Part shown: positions 28,061 through 37,100 of the stretch, one piece after another
Numbering within the stretch: position 1 is the stretch's first letter
Layout: each line of letters opens with the position of its first letter
Assembly (NCBI RefSeq): GCF_002307355.1
Contig: NZ_CP017481.1
Span: 1,302,001 to 1,366,000, forward strand
DNA length: 64,000 nt
DNA from: Pectobacterium polaris
GTDB taxonomy: Bacteria; Pseudomonadota; Gammaproteobacteria; Enterobacterales; Enterobacteriaceae
Reading direction: 5' to 3'
Notes under the pieces: model-generated
What the model saw: the letters and a program-made list of their open reading frames with translations, nothing else
Told to the model about the DNA's origin: nothing
Database searches by the model: none
Position numbers and translations under genes: made by a program

Positions 28061-30204
28061 ACGCTGCCTTTGTACTTGGTCTTCAGTTGGGTAAACCAGG
28101 CTTTGCGGGTTGCCTTGCTGATGTCCTGCGGACCACAGTCGTTATAGCCGCTTGGCGCATAGCAGTTAACCGCGCGATACAGGGCATAGGTTTTGTCTTC
28201 CGGCGGCGCTTTCGGGTCGGCAATCACCCGCATATACCCATCCAAACGGTTATATTCGGTGCCGACGAACTGCGTTGGCACGTTGGTGAGTCCGCTCAAC
28301 ATGCTGCCTTCTCCCCAGTCGAAGCCCACGCTGTTGTTGGTGCGCAGGAAAAACTCGCCGAGGCAGTTAATCGAACGGGCGTCATTAGGGCGTTGATTCA
28401 GCGTCGTGACCACGTCATTCAGCGCTGGACACTGATAGTCTTCTTCGGTGTCGCTGCCATCCCAGTCAAATGCTGTTAAATCTTCCTGATTCCAGCTTTG
28501 ATTTTCGCTGCTGACCAGCGGCGCAATGTCTTTCCTCAACTGAACATCTTTGAGATAGCTGGCGTAATCACCGTGGGTCAGCGACTTGGTTAACAGCGTA
28601 TGCAGTGCGATAGCACGTTCTTCATGGGTTTGCTGCGGGCCCGTTTGCTGACGCAACAGATCGGCGTTGGCGCTAATTTTCAGCACGGCGGAACGGAAAC
28701 GCAGGTTTTTCACTGGGCTGTCGGCGGCAAAGATCCGCTCTGGATGACCGGCCTTGACCAGCGTTTCCGCCAGCGCCAGTTGCAGGAACTGATTTTGCGT
28801 GTACCCCATATTGCGCGTTAACAGCTGACGCCAATGCGCTTCCGCCTCATCCCAGCGCTCCAGACGCACCAGCGCCCGACCGCGTAAGACTTGCAGGCTG
28901 AAACGTACGGTATCGGTCAGATCGTTCGCCTGTGTCGCGGGAACGCTGTTAACCACGGCGGCGTAATCTTTTTGGCCATAAAACAGCTGCGCGGCCTGAA
29001 GGTAGCTGAACGCATCCTGCATGTTGTCTTGCGCAAACAGCGGCTTCTGCGCGGCCAGCTCGTCAGCGGATAAGGCGGGTAATGCCAGCCAGCCGTCATC
29101 TGAACGCAAGCGCTTGAGATCTTGCACCATCGTCAATGGCGGGCTGCCCGGCGCGCTGGTGAACTGCCGATTTTCCAGTAGCTTATTGTCGATCTCGTCG
29201 CTCAATTCAAGGAGTGCTTCGACGTCAGCGGTGTTGTCCAGCTCGTGTTGGTACGTTGTCGCTAAGGCATTCACATCGTCCATAATCCAGTAAGCGCGGC
29301 GGTACAGCCCGTTAGCGGACTCGATGTATTGCCCATCTGGATATTGTTTCAGATAGTCGCCAATATGCTGAATAGCCAGCTGTGCAGCCGCTTTATCGGC
29401 TTTGCTGGCATCAAACATGTTGTATTCATCGAGAGCATTTTCCATCGCTTTATTGATCGCTACGCGAATCAACATATAGCGCGACGTTTCCGCGACCCAC
29501 GGCTGCGGTGAAGACGTTAACGCCTGAAAGTCGCTTTCCGCCTCATCGAAGTGGCCCTGATAAAACGCCAGCGCCGCGAACAGATATTGAGTGAGCGCAC
29601 CGGCATGTCCTTCGTCCGGCAGACTTGCAAGACCTTCGTTTAGCGCCTCTTTGGTATACTGCGGGTTGAGGAGATTCACCCGCTGATGTGCCAGCAGCGT
29701 GCGCTGTTCATTGGTGAGCTGTGTGTCAGCCAGCAGGACGTCGAAAAATGCTTCCAGCGTGGAAAGCTCATTGGAAATATGGCGTCCTTCGTTATCGTCA
29801 GGCGAAAACGTGGAGATCGTGCCCTGAACGGCTAAAGGAAGGTTAAGCTGCTTCGCTTTATTCAGCGTTGAAAGGTAAGGCGCATCTGCCGTGACATCCT
29901 CTCCTGAGTCAGGAGTCGGAACCCCTTCCGTGGCGGCAATCCCCATAACCCGGTAGGCCGTAAAAGGGTCGATGCGTGAACGTGTTTGATCGGGTAAAGG
30001 ATGGGGTAACGGAAGCGACATGCTGTGGAGACGGCTTTGCAGCAGCATCAGGTTAGCACGTGTGTCGTTGCCCGGCTGCAAATAGGGCAGGGCGGACATG
30101 CCACATTCCGAGTCGGAAAAGCCGCACACTCCATCGCTGGAACTGAATGCCTGACTGCTCATTAACGCGGTCAGTACGCCAGCCAGCAGCGTTACTCCTT
30201 TCAT
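28030..30204 (-). CDS. Large exported TPR-like protein of unknown function
   Basis: A 724-residue protein with a signal peptide (MKGVTLLAGVLTALMSSQAFS) and helical repeats resembling TPR units (for example around residues 205-300 and 385-470: AALAFYQGHFDEAESDFQAL, LRGRALVRLERWDEAEAHWRQ). Cysteines near both ends (CGFSDSECG at 27-35; CYAPSGYNDCG near 695) could form disulphides in the periplasm. It is joined to the DUF3142 gene by a 31-base overlap. I recognise no enzymatic motif; an envelope scaffold or assembly role is plausible. Confidence 0.85.
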   Translation of the reverse strand: MKGVTLLAGVLTALMSSQAFSSSDGVCGFSDSECGMSALPYLQPGNDTRANLMLLQSRLHSMSLPLPHPLPDQTRSRIDPFTAYRVMGIAATEGVPTPDSGEDVTADAPYLSTLNKAKQLNLPLAVQGTISTFSPDDNEGRHISNELSTLEAFFDVLLADTQLTNEQRTLLAHQRVNLLNPQYTKEALNEGLASLPDEGHAGALTQYLFAALAFYQGHFDEAESDFQALTSSPQPWVAETSRYMLIRVAINKAMENALDEYNMFDASKADKAAAQLAIQHIGDYLKQYPDGQYIESANGLYRRAYWIMDDVNALATTYQHELDNTADVEALLELSDEIDNKLLENRQFTSAPGSPPLTMVQDLKRLRSDDGWLALPALSADELAAQKPLFAQDNMQDAFSYLQAAQLFYGQKDYAAVVNSVPATQANDLTDTVRFSLQVLRGRALVRLERWDEAEAHWRQLLTRNMGYTQNQFLQLALAETLVKAGHPERIFAADSPVKNLRFRSAVLKISANADLLRQQTGPQQTHEERAIALHTLLTKSLTHGDYASYLKDVQLRKDIAPLVSSENQSWNQEDLTAFDWDGSDTEEDYQCPALNDVVTTLNQRPNDARSINCLGEFFLRTNNSVGFDWGEGSMLSGLTNVPTQFVGTEYNRLDGYMRVIADPKAPPEDKTYALYRAVNCYAPSGYNDCGPQDISKATRKAWFTQLKTKYKGSVWADKLDYYW

Positions 30205-30323
30205 GGTTTGTATCCTTCATTCAACACGGGTCTTGCCTGTTTTCGGCATGAGTGGCGATCACTCTACGCAATCGCCTAAAAAACTCAATCCAGTATAACC
30301 TTGAGAAGATAAACAGAAAGTGA

Positions 30324-30346
30324 CAGGTGCCCATGTCGGGCACCTG
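30324..30346 (-). terminator. Hairpin behind cpxA
   Basis: CAGGTGCCC and GGGCACCTG form a perfect 9-bp stem with a 5-base loop, about 50 bases past the cpxA stop. The following T content is low, so it may need Rho. Confidence 0.55.
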
Positions 30347-30397
30347 ATAGCGTGTTATAGAAGGAAACGTCGGTGGTGGGGAAAGTGCCAGCCTGAT

Positions 30398-31768
30398 TTA
30401 CCGTTGGTGCAGCGGCAGCCAGATGATCAGACGCAATCCGCCTAGTGGACTGTCTTCCGCTTTTACCCAGCCTTTGTGCTGCGTAATGGCAGTTTCCACG
30501 ATGGCGAGCCCTAAACCGCTGCCGCCAGATTCGCGGTCACGCGCTTCATCCGTACGGTAGAAGGGACGGAAAATCTGTTCGCGATCTTCCGGACTTACAC
30601 CGGGGCCATCGTCATCCACTTTGATGGTGATGCCCTGATTATCCACCGAGAAGGCCACTTCGATGTGGTTGTGAGAATAACGCAGCGCGTTGCGCACGAT
30701 ATTTTCCAGCGCACTGTCGAGCGAGGCCGGGTTGCCAAAGAGTGTCCACGGTCCCGGAGGATAGGGCACTTCCAGCGTTTTCCCCATCTGCTCGGCTTCA
30801 AAGGCGGCATCGTCTAGCACATTGCCCCACAGTTCATCGGCACGTAGGAACTCACGGGTCAGTTCGTTCTTGTGCTGATTGCGTGAGAGCACCAGCAGAT
30901 CGTTAATCATGCTGTCGAGCCGCTGGGTTTCTGTCGCGATGCGGTTCAGTTCATTGCCTTCACCCTGACGCCGACGCAGCAGCGCTGTCGCCAGTTGCAA
31001 GCGTGTCAGCGGCGTACGCAGCTCATGAGAGATATCCGACAGCAGGCGTTGCTGTGCGGTCACCATCCGCTCCAGCGCGCTGACCATCTGATTAAAGCTG
31101 ACGCCCGTCGCCTGAAACTCCTGCGGGCCAGATTCCAGCTCAGGATGCTGACGTAAATTGCCTTTGGCGACTTCGTCGGCCGCGTGTTTGAGCTTACGTG
31201 CGGGTTTCGCCAGACTCCAGGCAAGCCAGAGCAGCAGCGGTGAACTGATCAGCATGGTGAAGATTAGCAGCAGCAAAGGACGGTCAAACAGCAGACTAAT
31301 GAAATCGGACTGCGGGCTGCTGGCAGGACGAATCAGGTAAAGCTGGTAGTTGTCATCACCATCGCGGATCGCAAAGGGGCCAAGAAGCTCAATGCGGCCG
31401 TAATTTTTCTTTTGCGGATGATCGGCGTTATCCGACAGCCCGATAAAATTACGCACAATCGGGGTTTCATGCTTCTCTACGCCGAAGATCCGGCCTTCAC
31501 TGGTGACCAGAAAAAGGCGCTGTCCCGGCGGAGCCCACTTCTCCAATACCCAGAACAGCCGTAACCACCAGCGCAGATCGTTGGCTGGCGTGTTGGCGAG
31601 GTCCGCTTCAATGTGCTGTTCCAGCATGATGCCCTGCCGCTGCTCGTTTTCCAGCAAGGCGGTAAGCTGGCGCGAGTCCAGCTTGGGCACCATCAGAACC
31701 AGCATGAGTACCAGCGCCAGCGTTAACCAAAAAATGGCAAAAATACGAGCGGTCAAACTATTGATCAT
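30398..31768 (-). CDS. cpxA: Cpx envelope-stress sensor kinase
   Basis: A 456-residue inner-membrane histidine kinase. Membrane helices lie at about 8-28 and 163-186, bracketing a periplasmic sensor; HAMP follows at 187-240, the phosphorylated His248 is in ISHELRTP, and the ATPase domain carries N-, G1 (DDGPGVS) and G2 (GGSGLGLAI) boxes. It detects misfolded envelope proteins and is restrained by CpxP. The start overlaps the cpxR stop by four bases. Confidence 0.98.
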   Translation of the reverse strand: MINSLTARIFAIFWLTLALVLMLVLMVPKLDSRQLTALLENEQRQGIMLEQHIEADLANTPANDLRWWLRLFWVLEKWAPPGQRLFLVTSEGRIFGVEKHETPIVRNFIGLSDNADHPQKKNYGRIELLGPFAIRDGDDNYQLYLIRPASSPQSDFISLLFDRPLLLLIFTMLISSPLLLWLAWSLAKPARKLKHAADEVAKGNLRQHPELESGPQEFQATGVSFNQMVSALERMVTAQQRLLSDISHELRTPLTRLQLATALLRRRQGEGNELNRIATETQRLDSMINDLLVLSRNQHKNELTREFLRADELWGNVLDDAAFEAEQMGKTLEVPYPPGPWTLFGNPASLDSALENIVRNALRYSHNHIEVAFSVDNQGITIKVDDDGPGVSPEDREQIFRPFYRTDEARDRESGGSGLGLAIVETAITQHKGWVKAEDSPLGGLRLIIWLPLHQR

Positions 31769-32463
31769 GCAGCCGATACCATCAGATAGCCTCGTCCACG
31801 CAGCGTTTTAAACCAAGGCAGACCGTCCTTGCGTTCTGGTAATTTACGTCGCAGGTTCGAGATATGCATATCGATCGCGCGGTCAAACGGTGTCAGCCGT
31901 TTCCCCAGCACTTCCTGACTTAAATGTTCGCGTGAAACCACCTGTCCCAGCCGCTGTGCCAGCAGATAGAGCAGCGTGAATTCGGTGCCCGTCAGATCCA
32001 GCACGATATCGTCGAAGCTAGCTTCCTGCCGTCCGGGGTTCAGACGCAGGCCATCAACTTCCAGCGTCGGGGCGCTGTTATCACCCGCCTGCTGTTGATC
32101 GGTCCAGTTCGAACGGCGGAGAATCGCGCGAATTCGCGCCACCAGTTCCCGGTCGTTAAAGGGCTTCGGCAGATAATCATCGGCACCCAGTTCCAAGCCA
32201 AGAACGCGGTCTAATTCACTGCCGCGGGCGGTCAGCATAATGACCGGTGTTTGATGCTGTTGTCGTAGTTCTTTTAATGTATCGATACCGTTTTTCTTCG
32301 GCATCATCACATCCAGTAATAACAGGTCAATGGTGTTATCTAATATCTGTAACGCCTGCTCGCCGTCGTAGGCGACAACGACGTTAAAACCTTCCATTTC
32401 GAGCAATTCTTTCAGTAAAGCGGTTAGCTCTCTATCGTCATCAACCAGCAGAATTTTATTCAT
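31765..32463 (-). CDS. cpxR: Cpx response regulator
   Basis: A 232-residue OmpR-type regulator, exactly the E. coli length when started at MNKILLVDDD (32463, GGAGG upstream). The receiver has Asp8-10 and the phosphorylated Asp51; the winged helix at about 135-230 binds GTAAA-N5-GTAAA. Such a site lies between cpxR and the divergent cpxP. Confidence 0.98.
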   Translation of the reverse strand: MNKILLVDDDRELTALLKELLEMEGFNVVVAYDGEQALQILDNTIDLLLLDVMMPKKNGIDTLKELRQQHQTPVIMLTARGSELDRVLGLELGADDYLPKPFNDRELVARIRAILRRSNWTDQQQAGDNSAPTLEVDGLRLNPGRQEASFDDIVLDLTGTEFTLLYLLAQRLGQVVSREHLSQEVLGKRLTPFDRAIDMHISNLRRKLPERKDGLPWFKTLRGRGYLMVSAA

Positions 32464-32517
32464 GTTTTCTCTACCTCCAAGGGCAAAATACGACATAGAT
32501 TAGCGCTATTCCATGAC

Positions 32518-32532
32518 TTTACGTAGTTTTAC
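32518..32532 (-). promoter_or_regulatory. CpxR box
   Basis: GTAAA-ACTAC-GTAAA on the minus strand is an exact match to the CpxR consensus GTAAA-N5-GTAAA. It lies between the divergent cpxR and cpxP starts, 55 and 85 bases away, so it can serve both autoregulation and cpxP induction. Confidence 0.85.
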
Positions 32533-32616
32533 ATCCTCTGACGCATGTTTGCAGCAAGATGCGTAGACTCCTGTTCATTGATTCACAAAATGACGTACCG
32601 CACTGGAGAGTTATTG

Positions 32617-33141
32617 ATGCAACGGTTCGCAACCTTATCTCTTGCTTCACTGCTTATGTTAGGCACTTTTACCGCCTTTGCAGCAGAAAGTGGAGACGCT
32701 CCGGCGAGCGGCTGGCATATCGATGATTCCTCCACAAAAGGCGCACCCGGCCAGCAAGGTATGTTCGATGGCGTGAGGCTGACGGAGCAACAGCGTCAGC
32801 AAATGCGTGATTTGATGCACCAGAGTCGTCAGGACAAACCGGCGTTTAATGCCGAAGATGTTAAAGCCATGCATCAGTTGGTGACGGCAGAAACGTTTGA
32901 TGAAGCGGCGGTGCGAGCGCAGATAACCCGAATGATGAGTGTGCAGCTTGAGCGTCAGATTCAGATGACCCGAGTGCGCAACCAAATGTATAACCTGCTG
33001 ACGCCAGCGCAGAAAGAGATATTAGAGCTGAAGCATAAGCAACGCATGAAAGAGATGCAGCAACAGATATCCATGTTTAACCAGATGGCCGCGCCGGCAC
33101 CAGGTATGACAAGCCAGACCGAGACAGATAATCCCGAGTAG
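32617..33141 (+). CDS. cpxP: Periplasmic Cpx adaptor/chaperone
   Basis: A 174-residue periplasmic protein of the CpxP/Spy family. The signal peptide (MQRFATLSLASLLMLGTFTAFAA) is followed by a helical hairpin with two LTxxQ motifs (LTEQQ at about 56 and LTPAQ at about 128). CpxP binds CpxA to keep it off and delivers misfolded proteins to DegP. The start at 32617 follows GGAGAG; upstream in-frame sequence is the promoter. In E. coli the next gene is fieF; here fieF lies 13 kb away. Confidence 0.95.
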   Translation: MQRFATLSLASLLMLGTFTAFAAESGDAPASGWHIDDSSTKGAPGQQGMFDGVRLTEQQRQQMRDLMHQSRQDKPAFNAEDVKAMHQLVTAETFDEAAVRAQITRMMSVQLERQIQMTRVRNQMYNLLTPAQKEILELKHKQRMKEMQQQISMFNQMAAPAPGMTSQTETDNPE

Positions 33142-33212
33142 TAGCGCTAGTGTAGTAAGTAGTCTGTAGTAAGCGTAGTGCAGTCCGAGTAGTAATGTGT
33201 AGTAGGTACACA
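33138..33212 (+). repeat. TAGT-rich imperfect repeat after cpxP
   Basis: TAGT occurs eight times in about 75 bases, mostly as GTAGTA, spaced irregularly from the cpxP stop onward. No coding or hairpin explanation was found. It marks the left edge of the block inserted between cpxP and fieF. Confidence 0.6.
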
Positions 33213-33252
33213 CCCTGTTTTTCCTTGCCATAGACACCATCCCTGTCTTTTT

Positions 33253-33279
33253 GCCCTCCATGATGGAGGGCTTTTTTTT
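33253..33279 (+). terminator. Rho-independent terminator of cpxP
   Basis: GCCCTCCA pairs with TGGAGGGC across a 3-base loop and is followed by a run of eight T residues. It is a strong terminator about 110 bases past cpxP. Confidence 0.9.
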
Positions 33280-33416
33280 GGTTTTTTTAAAGTAGGTAAC
33301 GCGCTTTGACTGCATATAGATACATTTAATAATTAGATTTTAATTAGATATTTATTGTCTTGATTAGCTAATTGTCTTATTGTTTGTTCATTCTAAGCGG
33401 ATATGCACTTTAAGAA

Positions 33417-33522
33417 ATCAAGGAAACTGATGGTAAAGGTTATCTGTGAGGTTCAGGCGGTCAAACGCAGAACCTCAACGACTTACTAATTATCAGGTTG
33501 GGTAACCCGCCAGTTTCCTGAT
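33417..33522. other. Structured 106-bp element with three-way-junction potential
   Basis: An outer stem (ATCAAGGAAACTG / CAGTTTCCTGAT, 12 pairs with one bulged A) encloses two hairpins: GAGGTTC/GAACCTC (33448-33476) and GGTT-GGGT-AACC (33496-33507). It sits 37 bases upstream of the XRE-type regulator start. It could be a structured leader, a small mobile element (MITE-like) or an operator cluster. Confidence 0.55.
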
Positions 33523-33559
33523 GACATACACCGCGACTCACTGACACCCGGATGAAATT

Positions 33560-33928
33560 ATGTCAAAGCCACAATTTATCAATGATATGAACGGCCAGCC
33601 TCAGTTTGTTGTTCTACCTATCAGCGAGTATGAAAAGCTGCTGTCTGATAGCAATTCAGGCTATGAGGATATTCCTTATGTTGCCGATGCGTATGACAAC
33701 GAAACCGTGCCTAATGATGTGGTAGAAATTATGTTCCGTGATGATGTTAGCTTGCTTGCGGCATGGCGTATCCATCGCGGATTATCACAATATGATGTAG
33801 CTGAAAAGCTAGGGACAACGCAATCAGCGGTTTCGCAATGGGAAGCGAAAGACTCACGACCTCAGAAGAAAACCCGAGAGAAATTGTCTGAGATTTATCA
33901 CTGCCGCCCAGAACAAATGATCCTTTGA
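33560..33928 (+). CDS. XRE-family regulator with Phd/YefM-like N-terminus
   Basis: A 122-residue protein. Residues 10-30 (MNGQPQFVVLPISEYEKLL) look like the start of Phd/YefM antitoxins. The C-terminal half is a Cro/C1-type helix-turn-helix (LLAAWRIHRGLSQYDVAEKLGTTQSAVSQWEAKDSRP, about 64-100). Such hybrids are normally antitoxins, but no toxin frame is visible on either side; it is an orphan or a solo regulator. A terminator follows directly. It opens the block between cpxP and fieF. Confidence 0.85.
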   Translation: MSKPQFINDMNGQPQFVVLPISEYEKLLSDSNSGYEDIPYVADAYDNETVPNDVVEIMFRDDVSLLAAWRIHRGLSQYDVAEKLGTTQSAVSQWEAKDSRPQKKTREKLSEIYHCRPEQMIL

Positions 33929-33941
33929 TTGTATTTCTGTG

Positions 33942-33964
33942 ACCCGCTTCGGCGGGTTTTTTTT
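33942..33964 (+). terminator. Rho-independent terminator of the XRE gene
   Basis: ACCCGC-TTCG-GCGGGT, a stable tetraloop hairpin, is followed by seven T residues, 14 bases past the stop. Confidence 0.9.
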
Positions 33965-34196
33965 ATCTGAAAATAACCACGTAACTCTTGATGTTTTCAT
34001 TAATATTGCGATATTTTCAATCAATTCTATTTTCACCTAAAATTTTGGATAAGATCCAAATGAATTGGATTTATTCACTATGAAAATCACAATAAGCGAA
34101 ATTAAAATTTGTAAAAAAAGATGAGTTTTGAAATTGAGAATAATCACAAATCATGTTAAAAAAGTACTGTTTATCTATACATAACCAGGTGCTGAC

Positions 34197-37100
34197 ATGA
34201 TAAAAAAATTATTCGATCTGTTACCGATTTTTGGCGACAAGAAAGTAACGCCGACGGAAACGTTGCTGCAAGAATCTCTCTTGCCGCTTGCCGAACTTGA
34301 TAAAACGTTGCCGAAGAAAATATTTCATTATGTCATGACGGGCACCGAATCTGAGGTTCTTTATACCTTAAATCAGTTAGATTCTGATAAAACAATCGTC
34401 CTGCTGGACAAACCGGGTACGGTTAATTGGTTCTATGTTCACAATAATAGTTTTAATTCCAGTGAGTATAGTAAAATAATCAGGCAGGCAAGGAATTCGC
34501 GTTATAAACTCTATTCCATGGTAGGTAAAGGGCTAACAAACGAGCAAACGGTACGCTTTGCAAAAGTATTAGCTGCGGCATGTCAGAATAAAAATATAAC
34601 AATAATAACTGACGAAGTGCCCAATTGGATGATTTATTTGCTCTGTGATGCGCTGGCCACTACGTTGAAAAGCACATCCAATGAAAAGCTGAAACTAAAA
34701 CACCGTGCTGGCTGGAGTATGGAATTTCTCGCTGAACTGGTTGCCAGTGAGCAGCATGATGAGAAAGGCGAGAATATTTTATTTGCTATTTTTGATCGGA
34801 AAGAAATAGGTGAATACTATAGCTCGGAGTTAGAGATTTTCTTTGAACTCCCTGATTTGCAGACATATATCGAAAATCATGCACAGTTTGTCCGCACGAC
34901 ACTAATGGACAAACTTTCTGCACCCGGCCTGATTCAGTTCCTGAAATACTTGTCCGATCGTGAAGCGTTGCGTGTTTTTTTCTCAGATGTCATTGTTAAA
35001 TTAGCAATGGATCAGAAAAAAACGGTGCGCAATGAAGCTGAACCGCTGCTGAATACGCTTCCCGCTAATGATGTCAAAAAATACCTGAGTGATATCCTAT
35101 TTAACGGAACGCCAAAACAGCGATCTCAGGCTGCCGATCTCTTTGCACGTCAGGGCGAAAATAAAGATATTTTAGAGCAGGCGTTACAGTTAGAAAAAAG
35201 TAAGGCTGTGATAAAAAATATCGAAAGTGCCATTATGCGTTTTGATGTCGTTGATACAGCACAGGATATTGCACTCCCTGAATTACCTGAACTCACGCTG
35301 TTGGCTGACACACCGTTGCCTGAAAGTGCAAAAGATATTCTTGTCGAAAACCTGAACGAGATGGTAGAAAAAGCAAGAATAAATGCAGAAAAAGAAATAG
35401 AGGAAAATAAATCAAGTGCGCACAAATACAAATGGGCACAAGAGAATTATGCTAACTTAAAAAAATTGAGTGTTGAGCATTGCGGTGCTTTGGTTGATAA
35501 GCTTAATCATGCTAATGGTAATAATCAATTATCTAGTGAAGATACTAGCATTATTCAATATAAAAAACGTATTAGCAGTCTTCCTGAGTTTACGTTTTAT
35601 CATGCCATGAGAATTATTTTTGGTAACATGTATGCACACTTCAGTCTAGCCACTGCTCGAATAGAACATGAAACGCCTACTCATATTATCGCTGGATTGG
35701 AATTACGACAAATTGAAGGTGTTTTGCAGGCGTTGGCATGCCCAGAACCTGCACGGATCACCGCCTCGCTATGTTTAGAGTCTTATAACCATGGGTTGAG
35801 GCTATTTCCTAAACCGGAACAGCTATGGCCTTTTTTCTCTCAAAATCCAGACTATATCGCCGAAGCGTTAGGGCTATTGCCGAATAAGAGCGACCATAGC
35901 TATCGCCGATTTGAATTGAGTCAGGCCTTTGAGTTGCTTGATAAATTCCCTGCTATCCCCGCGCAGTTTATTCCCCGCATTATGGAACTGGCCTTAGGTG
36001 AGAATAAAACGTTCCGCGTGAGTGCGCAGAAGTTGCTTGAAAAATTGCCGAACGTGCATGTGAATGTGCAGGAAAGCCTACACTCTGCGAAACAAGAAAT
36101 CCGTATTACCACGGTCGAATGGCTAGCGCGGATAAAAAATAAAGACAGCATCGCGCCGCTTTATGCATTGCTAAAAAAAGAGAAAAGAGAAACCGTCCGT
36201 GCAGCACTGTTGGCAGCGTTAGAGCAGTTTGGTGAGGATATTTCACCGTATTTATCCGAAAAGGTATTGCGTGACGAAGCATTGAAGGGACTGAAAGCAA
36301 GCCCGCCTGCGAGCATGAGCTGGTTTGACTATAACGCGATACCGCCATTGAAATGGGAAAACGGCAAGGCCGTCGATGCCGACATTATTAAATGGTGGAT
36401 CATCCTGGCGGTGAAATTAAAAATGCCCGCGGGTAATACGTTATTACAGCGCTATGTTGGCTTATTAGCCAAAGAGAGCCAGCAGAAGCTGGGTCATTTT
36501 GTTTTACATGCCTTTATCACGCACGATGTAAAAAATCCGTCGCTGGAAGAAGCGATGCTGGAAGCGCATAAGGATGCGCCGGGACGTTTAAAAAGCTATC
36601 AACGTTATTTTGAGCTTTATCCTGACTATTACCAACAATATGAGCATTACACGTTAGAGCAGGTGACTGAAGAAATAAAGCATGAAGTCTTACGGCGCTA
36701 TTTAGGTTCTGCCATCACCGAGAAAGGCATGCTGGCGTTGATTAGCTATATCGAAGGCCATGTTGCCGTCTCCGCATTACGCAATTACACGCGTGACCAT
36801 TATCAGCGTCGTTCACAGATCGAAGCGATGATCAGCGCGATGGCGATTAGCGACGATCCGCTAATTATCCAATTGTTGCTCTCCCTTTCACGCCGCTACC
36901 GTACCGCAGCGATTCAGGAAAAGGCGCGTGAGTTGGTCAAAGGCATTGCCGATCGCAATGGCTGGAGTGCCGATGAGCTGGCCGATCGCACGATCCCGAC
37001 GGCGGGATTGGATGAAACGGGCACGCTGGTGCTGGAATACGGCGAGCGGATCTTTACTGCACGCATGGACAACAAACAGAAGTTGGTGCTGCTGAATCCG

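Noticed and set aside
33430..33489. Short frame ending before the XRE gene as a toxin partner
   Set aside because: It is 19 codons, lies inside the structured element and resembles no toxin.
33496..33507. GTTGGGT resembling an integron attC core site
   Set aside because: No matching RYYYAAC partner at a suitable distance, and no integrase.
34165..34184. LexA-like sequence TACTGT...ACATAA before the DUF4132 gene
   Set aside because: The second half reads ACAT instead of ACAG, breaking the CTG-N10-CAG core; too weak to claim SOS control.
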